A DNA stretch of 46,435 nt from Streptomyces actinomycinicus (GCF_016741775.1 NZ_JAERRK010000035.1:1-46435), one strand, 5' to 3'. Shown: positions 9,148 through 16,962, counted from the stretch's first letter. The notes: generated from the sequence alone by a model not told the origin. A program made the numbers and translations.

Positions 9148-10479
9148 ATGATCGATACAGCGACACGCGAAGACGCCACCTCAGCGCTGGAAGCGCTAAG
9201 GAACGGGATCGAGACACTGGGCTGCGCGAACCGGTTCGCCGTCTGGGACTCCGAGTTCCGCTACGACGGCCGTCTGCGCGTCCCGGTGGGCGTGAAGATC
9301 ACCAGGGTTCGCTACGCATACCTCGGCAACGACAAAGCTGAGACGGAGGCAGTCCAACTTCTGCGTGGCAGCATGGGTGTGGACCAGCAGTACGAGGTCA
9401 TCGACCTGACGTTCCTGGCGGACTCCGACGTCATCACCTTCACCCTGCGAGGCGACCTCAACGTCGACGCAGCGCCCGACAAGGGCCAGTACAGCAAGAC
9501 GTACCCGATCCTGGTGAAGGTCGACCTCAGCAACGGCGAGACTCGCACGGCCAGCCCGCAGGTGGAGGTGCTCTGGCCCGAATACATTCCGGACCAAGGC
9601 AGGATCGGGCGCCCCTTCGTCCGCCTGCCCTGGGACTATGTCTGGGGCGGAAATCCCAACAGCCAAGCCGGGTTCGGCTACGTCGCGGACAGCGGCTACA
9701 TCCCCGGTGACAAGCTCATCGTCGACCTGGTCAACCCGCGCCAGGGCAGGGACGTCCCTGGCAGCCACAGCGACTTCGTCTACTACCAGCTGGTACACGA
9801 GGACGGCACCCCGTCCCGCCTCACCGCCACCCCACGCATGCTGAAGGTGGAGGGGCACGCCGATGCCGGGACCGGCCGCAAGCAGACACTGGGTGTCATC
9901 GACCTTCGCGAGGCAGGTGACAAGCCGGGGTACTACCGCTTCCTGGTGTGGCCGCAGGCCACTGACTCCAGTGGCGAGGCGAGCGCGACCAGCTGGGACC
10001 CGAGCAAGCCCGAAGACGCCTTCCAGGTCGGCAGTGTCTACTACCGCTACACCGCCCCTCACGGCGCGGGATTCTCGGTGAGGCCGGGCGGTCCGCCGGA
10101 CGTGAGGCTGGACAGCGACCATTCCGTCGGCTATCCGGGGGTGCGGCTGGAGGCCCAGGACGGCCCCGTACCTCTGCAGTCCGTCCGGGTCACTCTGCCC
10201 CAGGGTATGGGGCTGCAGTTCGCCGAGGAGGGCAACCCGGGCTACCAGTTGACCGTCCAGGACGCCGACGGCACTGTGAAGTCCTACCAAGGGCAGTTGT
10301 CGAGGGACGGGCAGACGCTCACTTTCGAGAAAGTCGATCTGTTCCTTCTGGCCAGGGGGTCCAGGTCCACGGTCTGGGTGGCGGTGAAGGCCACCGACGC
10401 GACCACCGCCGGGCGCACGTCCCTGACGTTCCAAGTAGGGAGCCAGGGCAGCCAGTCCACCCCGATCGAGGTCTCCTAG
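9148..10479 (+). CDS. Uncharacterised protein sharing the C-terminal repeat of the glycine-rich pair
   Basis: This 443-residue protein starts at ATG 9148 after a strong AAAGGAG. The first ~310 residues (start MIDTATREDATSALEAL) are not glycine-rich and resemble no family I know. They have a beta-rich look, with motifs such as YAYLGNDKAETEAV, FVRLPWDYVWGG and YYRFLVWPQ. From about residue 315 there is one copy of the repeat found in the two upstream genes: GGPPDVRL, GYPGVRLEA, NPGYQLTV, DGQTLTFEKVDL, SRSTVWVAV, STPIEV. The shared domain links all three proteins into one system. No signal peptide is visible. The stop codon lies at CTAG, the target type used by the IS701 element that follows directly. 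Confidence 0.75.
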   Translation: MIDTATREDATSALEALRNGIETLGCANRFAVWDSEFRYDGRLRVPVGVKITRVRYAYLGNDKAETEAVQLLRGSMGVDQQYEVIDLTFLADSDVITFTLRGDLNVDAAPDKGQYSKTYPILVKVDLSNGETRTASPQVEVLWPEYIPDQGRIGRPFVRLPWDYVWGGNPNSQAGFGYVADSGYIPGDKLIVDLVNPRQGRDVPGSHSDFVYYQLVHEDGTPSRLTATPRMLKVEGHADAGTGRKQTLGVIDLREAGDKPGYYRFLVWPQATDSSGEASATSWDPSKPEDAFQVGSVYYRYTAPHGAGFSVRPGGPPDVRLDSDHSVGYPGVRLEAQDGPVPLQSVRVTLPQGMGLQFAEEGNPGYQLTVQDADGTVKSYQGQLSRDGQTLTFEKVDLFLLARGSRSTVWVAVKATDATTAGRTSLTFQVGSQGSQSTPIEVS

Positions 10480-11735
10480 TAGTGCTTCGTTACGTTGAGT
10501 AATCTCGGCTGATCGTGGGCAGCTTTCCGGAATGAGGTTGGGGGAAGTGGACCGGCTCCGGGGCGACTTGGTCGAGTACGTTGCCGACGTGTTCGGGTCG
10601 TTTCCGCGGCGGGATCAGCGGCGGTGGGGCGAGTGCTGTCTGCGGGGCCTGATGCTCGACGGCCGGCGCAAGTCGATCCAGCCGATGGCCGAGCGTCTGC
10701 CGGACGGGAACATGCAGGCCCTGCAGCAGTTCGTGAACCAGTCGCCGTGGGATCCGCTGCCGGTCAGGCGGCGGATCGCCGAGCGGCTGTCCGCAGTTGT
10801 CGGGCCCGAGGTATGGGTGATCGACGACGTGTCGTTCCCCAAGTGCGGCAAGGCGTCGGTCGGTGTGGCCCGCCAGTACTGCGCAGCGGTCGGCAAACGG
10901 GCGAACTGCCAGGTCGCGGTCAGTGTCCATGCCGTCACCGACACCGCCTCGTGCCCATTGGAGTGGCGGTTGTATCTGTCGCGTGAGTGGACGGACGAGC
11001 CGGACCGATGCCGCAGGGCAGGAGTCCCCGACGACGTAGTGCACCGGGAGAAGTGGCGTCTCGCGCTCGGCATCCTGGACACACTCACCGAATGGCAGTT
11101 GAAGGCGCCGGTCGTGGTCGCCGACGCCGGCTACGGCGTCAGCACCCCGTTCCGGCTCGGTCTCGAGGAGCGAGGGCTGTCCTGTGTCCTGGCCCTGAAC
11201 GGGAAGGAAGTCGCCCACCCGGAGGATGCCGAGTCTCACCGGCCTGCTTGTGGCGGGCTCGGACCACCCACCCTTCCCCGCTACCGCACCCCACCTCGAG
11301 CCGTCTGCGTCCTGGCGGCGGAGGCGGGTGCGCAGCGGTTCACCGAGGTGACCTGGAGGCAGGGCAGCAAAGGCGTGATGACCTCACGGTTCGCGGTGCT
11401 GGCAGTGCGGCCCGCGGGCAAGCAGGCCATGGCTGCGGCTCAGGAGGCGGGCGGCGGCCGCAACCGGTGGGACGGCGTCCTGCCCGTCCAGACACTCCTG
11501 GTCGAATGGCCGGACGGCCAGGACACCCCGACGGAGTTCTGGATATCGAACCTGCCCGCCACCACACCGGCCCGCGATCTGGTGCGGTGGGCCAAGATGC
11601 GCTGGCGGATCGAGCACGACTACCGCGAACTCAAACACGGCCTGGGACTGGACCACTCCGAGGGCCGCACCTGGCGCGGCTGGCACCACCACGTCACCCT
11701 CGTCACCGCCGCCCAGGCATTCCTCACCTGCCTGG
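10480..11735 (+). mobile_element. IS701-family element, 3'-truncated
   Basis: The element begins directly after CTAG at 10475-10478, which overlaps the stop of the preceding gene and fits the YTAR target preference of IS701 elements. The transposase frame is recognisable to about 11730, where sequence from another insertion sequence takes over. The right end is therefore missing. Confidence 0.55.
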
Positions 11736-11989
11736 CCGGGCGTGATGACGAATGCGAGCGGGCGGCAGCGGCTGCCCGCAGCGAGATGGATCTTCGTGGT
11801 CAGTCCGCCCCGGGACCGTCCGAGGGCATGATGGTCCGGCTCGCCGGCCGGGGCCCCTTTATCGACGGCTGGCCGTCCCGTGTTCCCTTCACTCACTTGG
11901 CAGTGCCGTCATTTCTCTTCGACACTCGCGAGCTGGCTGATCGACAGCTGACTGCGAAATCGGTCGACAATCGCTGTTCCTGGCGATGA
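10532..11989 (+). pseudogene. IS701-family transposase, truncated and fused to foreign sequence
   Basis: The IS701 hallmarks are present: FPRRDQRRWGE, the first catalytic aspartate in VWVIDDVSFPKCGK, VVADAGYG for the second, and WRIEHDYRELKHGLGLDH carrying the catalytic glutamate. Similarity runs to TAAQAFLT. The remaining ~85 codons are antisense to an IS5-type transposase remnant and to intergenic DNA. The normal cysteine-rich C-terminal tail of IS701 transposases is therefore absent. The catalytic core is complete, so residual activity cannot be excluded, but without a right end the element itself should be immobile. Confidence 0.8.
11735..11860 (-). pseudogene. IS5-type (IS427-like) transposase fragment
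   Basis: On the minus strand, DHHALGRSRGGLTTKIHLA, RPLAFVITPGQ can be read. These match the start of the second open frame of the complete IS at 32310-33221 (DHALGRSRGGLTTKIHLA, RPLAIFVTPGQ). Only about 40 residues survive, joined directly to the IS701 transposase. Confidence 0.75.
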
Positions 11990-11999
11990 ACGAAGCCAT

Positions 12000-12251
12000 C
12001 TTCAGAGTCAGCAGGCACGGACCGGGGGCGTACGTACGGGTGTTGGTGACCATCTCGCTGACGGCCAGCTGCACCATGCCCATTGCCCGGGCGGACGCCG
12101 GGAAGCCGTGCACGGCCTGCACGTCGGTCAGGAAGGAGCGGGCCAGGTCACGGGCCTGACCGATCTCCTCACTGCCCTCGAAAGCAGCCGAGACCGATAT
12201 GGGTCAGTCCACGAGCGGCTGCTGGCCCTCATCTTGCCCAGCGGGGTTCAT
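12000..12251 (-). pseudogene. RsbW-like histidine-kinase-type ATPase fragment
   Basis: Reading down from ATG 12251, MNPAGQDEGQQPL runs into an in-frame TGA. The same frame continues with EEIGQARDLARSFL, ARAMGMVQLAVSEMVTN and YAPGPCLLTL. The SEMVTN block is the N-box of the anti-sigma-factor-type ATPases that are abundant in Streptomyces, where they act as regulators. The glycine-rich ATP-lid half is missing, because the frame leaves family similarity near 12003. Nonsense mutation plus 3' truncation make it dead. Confidence 0.7.
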
Positions 12252-12693
12252 GCAGTCCCCCTCACCTTCCGAAGCGCCGGTTCTTGACCACGGCGTATAC
12301 CTCCGAAACCTCCCCGCACACTCCCTCTACATAGCGATGTCCGGCAAGGCTTCGCCCGGCATGGGCGGCGAGTCGCCGCACTCGTCGGCTGGGGAGCCAG
12401 CCTGGTCGACGCGGCGCACATCCTGCGCCCGAAAGTGCTCACACCCGACCCACGTCACCAAACCTCCATCTAACGCGAACAGGACCCGCCGACAGCGGTG
12501 AACAGCCCCCGGCGACCTGCGGGACCACTGGATCACGCCCACCAGCAATCGTGAAGGTCACAGACCACGGCGCGGGTGGTCGTGGCGTGGTAGCCGCTCC
12601 CATTAGTCCGGAGGTTGTCAGTGCCTGGATCTATGGTCAGAGCATGACTTCGACAGACCCTGCTGCATCGGACCGGACGGGAACGGGGAGCCG
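12252..12693. other. No gene identified
   Basis: Short overlapping frames occur on both strands, but none has a start signal or a family I recognise. It is presumably eroded sequence between two fragment junctions, plus the leader of the AAA ATPase. A short frame from ATG 12644 stops at TGA just before that gene and could act as a leader peptide, but is more likely chance. Confidence 0.35.
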
Positions 12694-13449
12694 ATGACCC
12701 GCCACGGCGAGGGTTTTATCCGTTATGTCGCACTCGATTCGCGCGTGGACACCGACCGGTACCCCTTCAGCCTGCCGGTCGTCACCACTCTCGCCTGCCT
12801 GGACAGGCTCGATCTGGACCCGGCGGTGACGTTCCTTACCGGCGACAACGGCTCGGGCAAGTCCACCTTGATCGAGGCGCTCGCCACGGCCGCCGGGTTC
12901 AACGCCGAGGGCGGTTCCCGGTCCTTCCGGTTCACCAGCCGGGCCACCGAGTCCGATCTGGGCGATCACCTGACTGTGTGCTGGAACCGTAGACCTCGCA
13001 CGGGTTTCTTCCTGCGTGCGGAGAGCTTCTACAACGTGGCTACCGAGATCGAGCGGCTGGACGAAGGCTCGGGGGAACTGCTACACGCCTACGGCGGCCG
13101 GTCCCTGCACGAACGCTCCCACGGCCAGTCGTTCCTCGACTTGGTGCACCACCGTTTCGGCCCGAATGGTCTCTACGTACTGGACGAGCCGGAGGCAGTC
13201 CTGTCGGTGCAGGGATGCCTGGCGATGATGGTCCGCATCCGGGAACTCCTCCAACAAGGATGCCAGTTCGTGGTGGCCACGCATTCGCCGATCCTGCTCG
13301 CCATGCCCGGCGCACGAATTCTGCAGATCGAAAGCGACGGCACCATCGAACAGGTGGAATATGAGCAGGCCGAGCCCGTCGCTTTGACCCGCGCGTTCAT
13401 CAACCACCCTGACCGCTTCCTGGACCGGATGTTCGCCGAGGAGACATAG
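12694..13449 (+). CDS. AAA/ABC-type ATPase (AAA_15/AAA_21-like)
   Basis: This 251-residue protein has Walker A GDNGSGKST at residues 50-58, Walker B YVLDEPEAVLS near 160-170, and the switch VVATHSPIL near 200. It belongs to the small single-domain ATP-binding proteins related to OLD, RecF and ABC ATPases, which hydrolyse ATP in DNA repair, defence or transport-like complexes. ATG 12694 follows GGGAG. The length is normal for this group and no frame damage is visible, unlike everything around it. No nuclease or permease partner is adjacent, so the physiological role is open. A solitary intact ATPase in a fragment graveyard may be under selection or simply recently acquired. Confidence 0.85.
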   Translation: MTRHGEGFIRYVALDSRVDTDRYPFSLPVVTTLACLDRLDLDPAVTFLTGDNGSGKSTLIEALATAAGFNAEGGSRSFRFTSRATESDLGDHLTVCWNRRPRTGFFLRAESFYNVATEIERLDEGSGELLHAYGGRSLHERSHGQSFLDLVHHRFGPNGLYVLDEPEAVLSVQGCLAMMVRIRELLQQGCQFVVATHSPILLAMPGARILQIESDGTIEQVEYEQAEPVALTRAFINHPDRFLDRMFAEET

Positions 13450-13644
13450 AATCAGGATGTACCACTCGTCGGCGCCCGTGTACTGGACGGTGACGCACGT
13501 GCTGCGCACGTCACGGCCGGGAGTGGTGCGGACGGTGAGGTCCCCGGTGATGACATCGACGTCATCGGTCATTACTCCGCCCGGCCCAGCCGTGACTTCG
13601 TCCTGGTACCAGGCGGGGTTCGCGTCGTCGCTCGTGACTCGCAC
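13450..13644 (-). pseudogene. Fragment of a small hypothetical protein
   Basis: The minus strand reads from a GTG at 13644: VRVTSDDANPAWYQDEVTAG, VITGDLTVRTTPGRDVRST, VTVQYTGADEWY. The sequence has the composition of a genuine small Streptomyces protein. It stops resembling one exactly where the AAA ATPase gene ends, so its 3' half was lost at that junction. Function unknown. Confidence 0.45.
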
Positions 13645-13868
13645 GTGTCCAGCATCTCGTTCAGTTTGTTCTCCTCCGCCTCGGTGGTGTTGAGGTGGTA
13701 CACGTACTTCACGTAGGTCCAGGCCTCGCTGTAAGTGCACCAGTAGGAGTGCAGGGGCGGGGCCCACTGGTCGGGGGACTGGTCGCCCTTGGCCCGGTTG
13801 CTGGAGGCGGAGACCGCGATCAGCTGGGGTTCGATGAGGTCGTTGGCGAACTTCTGGTGCAGCGTGGT
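13641..13868 (-). pseudogene. C-terminal fragment of an HNH-type endonuclease
   Basis: On the minus strand, FANDLIEPQLIAVSASSNRA, KGDQSPDQWAPP and YWCTYSEAWTYVKYVYHL can be read. The SSNRxKGDxxPxxWxPP block is typical of the distal half of secreted Streptomyces HNH nucleases. The upstream catalytic half is absent, cut off by an ATPase fragment on the opposite strand. Confidence 0.65.
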
Positions 13869-13898
13869 GCCCCCCACTCGTCCGCGCCGGGGCGCCAG

Positions 13899-14120
13899 GC
13901 GTTGGCCAACTTCTCCTCCCTCGCCGCATTCAGCGCCTACCGCGACATTGACGAGCGCGTCATCGTCCTGCTGGACGAAGCGGGCACCAGCCTGCACGGC
14001 GAGGCCCAGGGCGATTGCCTCCGGTACGTCTACGGGGAACTCGGTCCCAAGCAGCAGGTCCTCTACACCACCCTCTCCCAGCACATGATCGACTCCACGC
14101 GGTACGAGACCATGCGTGCC
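13899..14120 (+). pseudogene. Internal fragment of an AAA ATPase (OLD/RecF-like)
   Basis: The plus strand reads SLAAFSAYRDIDERVIVLLD, EAGTSLHGEAQGDCLRYVYG, LYTTLSQHMIDSTRYETMRA. This contains a Walker B (VIVLLDE) and the TxSQHMID switch of large AAA ATPases often found in phage-defence loci. Both ends are missing. The usual His of the THSQ switch is replaced by Leu, as expected for a dead remnant. Confidence 0.65.
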
Positions 14121-14219
14121 ATGGGATGGTGCGTTTACGGTTTGCTCCTGGAAGCCGTGCATGGTTCCGGCCATACCCATGGCTCGGCGGCCGCTCCCTC
14201 TGCTTCAAGGCCGTTCGCT

Positions 14220-15663
14220 GAGGTAGGGCGATGTCTCCGGCGTCGGCGGCGGCGCGGTACAGCCGTTCGGCCTCCTCCTGGTCCCCGGCCTCCTCCCGCA
14301 TCTCCGCCAGCCACGTCAGGGCGGATGAGCCGTTCCTCGCAAACAGCCCGCCGGAGGAGTCTCCAGCGTGACGGGCGAGCCGCTCGGCTACCTCCCAGTC
14401 ACCAGCCCCGCCCCGCCTTTCCGCCAGCCGCTTCGAGGAGGAGGTGCTTCCCGCGTCGGCGGCGGCGACGTACAGCCGCTGGGCCTCCTGGTCCCCGGCC
14501 TCCTCCCGCCTCTCGGCCAGCCACGCCAGCCCTGAGGGCTCTCCGGCGCAGGCGGCGACGTACAGCGGTTCAGCCTCCTCCTGGTCCCCATCTCCCTCCC
14601 GCATTTCTGCCAGACGCGTCAGCGCCGAGGGGTCTCCAGCTTCGGCGGCGACGCAATACAGGTGTGCGGCGTGGCGGAGCCGGTGCCGCACGGGGGCGGC
14701 GTAGGCAAGCCCCGCAAGGGCATCGGGACTTTGTAGATGGCGGGTGGCGGCGTTCCAGAAGGTGGCGGGCGGGCAGAGGAACCAGCGGGTGCGACGGTCG
14801 TGGTGTTGGAGATAGTCGGCGAGGCTGACCACGCCGGCCAGCGCACCCATACCGGAGGGGCAGGGCACGTCCTGAAGTGGCCTAGTGATCTGTTTGATCA
14901 GGATTGGGGCGTGAGTGAGGGCGCCAGCGAACCAGGTGTTGGGGTCGGCAGCGGCACGTTCGCTCCCGGTGAGGTAGCCCTGCGCCGCATCGTGCAGGAA
15001 GGTCAGCGGCAACGGCCCGATGATGCCGGGGCGGTGGGCGTCCATTGCTGCGCTGATTAGGGCCTTGCCGTAGATGCCATACAAGCTGTGCGGGGCTTCG
15101 TAGTGGTCCACCAGCTGGGGTCCGGCGGCCAGGACCTGGGCGATGTCGGCGCCTCCGGCATTGAGGGCGCTGGCAAGGGACGCGTCATGGCTGACGGCGT
15201 GACGGACGGCGTCCAGGTGTTCGGCGAAGGAACTGGGAAGGTGGACGTAGTGGGCCTGAGACAGCAGCGCCCGGGCCTGCCGGTGAGGGTCGTCGCTGGA
15301 AGTGGAGGCGGTGGTGAGGGCCTTGTCGTGGTCGGGCCACAGGGTGGCGAGCGCGACGAACGGGCCATCGGCGTCGAGGCGGCGTAGCAGTGCGGCTGCG
15401 GCAGCCTCGTCGGCGGAGCCGTCCAGGTAGTGCTGGGCCTCATTCAGCCACAGCACGGTGCGCGGGCCGAGGGCGTCCGCGGCCAGCATGGCCAGGAGGC
15501 TGTCGGCGTCCGTGGGGAAGAACAGTTGGAAGTCGTTCGGCACCGCCGTGAGGGGCCTCGACCGCGGTGCAGGTCTTGCCGGTGCACGACTCCCCGCGCA
15601 CCACCACCAGCAGCGACGCATTGTCGGCCACTGCGGCAGTCAGACGTGCACGCGAGCGGTCGT
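14220..15663 (-). pseudogene. STAND-type ATPase with C-terminal Sel1/TPR-like repeats, 5'-truncated and frameshifted
   Basis: From the 5' end on the minus strand come RLTAAVADNASLLVVVRGES, the P-loop GESCTGKT, and after a frameshift near 15555 NDFQLFFPTDADSLLAML with Walker B-like TVLWLNEAQHYLDG. A long helical domain follows, then four or five repeats of the form ALTWLAEMREEAGDQEEAER with LYxAAADAGD. This architecture matches NTPase-repeat proteins of signalling and conflict systems that sense a ligand through their repeats. The effector domain expected upstream of the P-loop is missing: the frame ends against a CRISPR-like repeat at 15668. The 3' end is also cut near 14222. Broken at three points, it should be inactive. 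Confidence 0.65.
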
Positions 15664-15667
15664 CGTG

Positions 15668-15819
15668 GGGATCATCCCCGCATGCGCGGGGAGCACCGGG
15701 GAATGGCGCCCCGCATCCTGTGGGACCCGGGACCATCCCCCCACGCGCCGGGATGGTCCGCTGCCAGGTGAGCGAGTGGCCCAGGGCTTCGTGCTCCTCG
15801 CGTCCGCGGGGATGGGCCC
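15668..15819. CRISPR. Degenerate type I-E CRISPR repeats, left block (3 repeat units)
   Basis: Three 29-nt units lie at 15668-15696, 15729-15757 and 15791-15819, with start-to-start spacings of 61 and 62 nt and 32- to 33-nt spacers, the spacing of type I-E arrays. The first ends CGCGGGGAGCAC and the third starts GTGCTCCTCGCG, so they run in opposite directions. The middle one is a palindromic hybrid that starts GGGACCATCCC and ends CGGGATGGT. They match my recollection of Streptomyces type I-E repeats, with substitutions. No cas genes are in the window. Confidence 0.7.
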
Positions 15820-15892
15820 CTGGCACCCGTTCCCATTGGGGTGTCTGTTTCTCGGCGCCGAGTGCCGTTATCGGGGGGAGGTGTGGATTCGG

Positions 15893-15921
15893 CTGTAGCG
15901 GTGTGTACGGGCCGCTACGCT
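15893..15921 (+). promoter_or_regulatory. Putative operator and leaderless promoter of the toxin-antitoxin pair
   Basis: Perfect 7-bp arms GTAGCGG (15895-15901) and CCGCTAC (15912-15918) lie just upstream of the antitoxin ATG. TACGCT at 15916-15921 fits a -10 box that would place the transcript start at or next to the ATG at 15929, giving a leaderless mRNA. The palindrome overlaps this promoter, as expected if the ribbon-helix-helix antitoxin represses its own operon. Confidence 0.5.
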
Positions 15922-15928
15922 GGCGGGT

Positions 15929-16180
15929 ATGGGGAAGAAGCAGATCAATGTCCGTGTAGACCAGGACGAGTACGACGTGATTGCGGAGCGGGCGGCGGCG
16001 GCCGGCATGGACGTGTCCGAGTACGCCCGTCGGGTGCTGGCTGACGAGGGCAACGACCTGCGGCACCGGTTCCTTGGTGCGGCCGAGCACTTCGCGCAGG
16101 AGTGGGGCCCGCACTTCGCTGAGCGGTTCGGCCACCCGGCCCCGGAGGCCAAGGACAAGACGCATGGGCGGGCTGCGTGA
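15929..16180 (+). CDS. Ribbon-helix-helix antitoxin
   Basis: This 83-residue protein begins MGKKQINVRVDQDEYDVIAE, a beta strand followed by helices, then AGMDVSEYARRVLAD. That is the classic ribbon-helix-helix DNA-binding fold in which paired strands contact the operator. The C-terminal half (FAQEWGPHFAERFGHP) is the likely toxin-binding segment. Its stop overlaps the start of the next gene as GTGA, so the two are translationally coupled. It should neutralise the Fic-like partner and repress the operon through the palindrome upstream. The operon is flanked on both sides by degenerate CRISPR repeats, a striking location. No RBS is present, consistent with a leaderless transcript. Confidence 0.75.
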   Translation: MGKKQINVRVDQDEYDVIAERAAAAGMDVSEYARRVLADEGNDLRHRFLGAAEHFAQEWGPHFAERFGHPAPEAKDKTHGRAA

Positions 16181-16560
16181 TCCTGCACATCGACCGTGCC
16201 TGGCTGCTGGACCTCGCGCACCGCAGCGTGCCAGGCGACCCGGACGTGCTCGACTTCGGCACGCTTCAGGCCGCGGTGGCCCGGCACGCCGACAAGGTGA
16301 TGGACCGGCCCGTGTACGCGCAGATCCACCACCGTGCGGCCGCGCTCATGCACCAGCTGATCCGGGTGCCGGCTCTGGAGTACGCCAACGAACTCTTCGG
16401 CGCGATTGTCGCGGCCGCGTATCTGTCGGCGTCCGGCGCGATGGTGACGGTGGATCACAAGCAGGCCGCGGACCTGGCCGAGCGGATCGCACGGGACGGG
16501 CTTGATGTGCGGGAAGTCGCGGACGAGATCAAGGGATGGACCTACCGGCCGCAAGGCTGA
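16177..16560 (+). CDS. Fic/Doc-like toxin with degenerate active-site motif
   Basis: This 127-residue protein begins at a GTG with MILHIDRAWLLDLAHR and continues PVYAQIHHRAAALMHQL, PALEYANELFGAIVAAAYL and DLAERIARDGLDVREVADEI. It resembles the short Fic/Doc-like proteins annotated as toxin components in Streptomyces. Fic enzymes transfer AMP or phosphate to target proteins through HPFxxGN(G/K)R. Here that position reads VPALEYANELFG, keeping Asn but lacking the catalytic His and the Gly-Asn-Arg loop. It may therefore act by another mechanism or be an inactive descendant. Start and stop overlap with the antitoxin supports a genuine two-gene operon. The toxin call rests on family resemblance and context. 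Confidence 0.7.
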   Translation: MILHIDRAWLLDLAHRSVPGDPDVLDFGTLQAAVARHADKVMDRPVYAQIHHRAAALMHQLIRVPALEYANELFGAIVAAAYLSASGAMVTVDHKQAADLAERIARDGLDVREVADEIKGWTYRPQG

Positions 16561-16597
16561 GCCGTACCTTGCGGAACTTGCCGTGGCGGCAGGTGGA

Positions 16598-16688
16598 GTG
16601 CTTCCCGCGCCCGCGGGGATGGTCCCGAGCCGCTTGCTGGGTTCGATCGGGAATCCGGATGCTCCTCACGCCCGCCGGGGATGGTCCC
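16598..16688. CRISPR. Degenerate type I-E CRISPR repeats, right block (2 repeat units)
   Basis: Two units lie at 16598-16626 (GTGCTTCCCGCGCCCGCGGG followed by GATGGTCCC) and 16659-16688 (ends GGGGATGGTCCC, with one extra base inside). Start-to-start distance is 61 nt with a 32-nt spacer. Orientation is the same as the third unit of the left block. The block starts 37 nt after the toxin stop. Confidence 0.7.
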
Positions 16689-16962
16689 GACGGGCTGCGT
16701 GCGGCGAAGCCACTGGCGGCATGGGGGCCAGATGAGGCGATCTCCGCGTTGTTCGCCGCCGCCCACGTCCCGGGCGCCTCGCCGGCCCCTACCCCCTGCC
16801 CGACAGGCCGGCACCTTTATGTGGGGGAGCCCGGGATCGTGAGGCCGCCGGGCCCGCGGGGGGCGGTGCACCTGCCGGTCGGATCCCGCATACTGGCTGC
16901 GATCCGGCGCCGTGCCGCCGGCGGGCGTCTACGGGCCGGGACGGCCAAGCCGGAGGTACTTG

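Noticed and set aside
12199..12501. Plus-strand frame of 100 codons
   Set aside because: It overlaps the antisense ATPase remnant, has Ser/Pro-rich random composition and no start signal.
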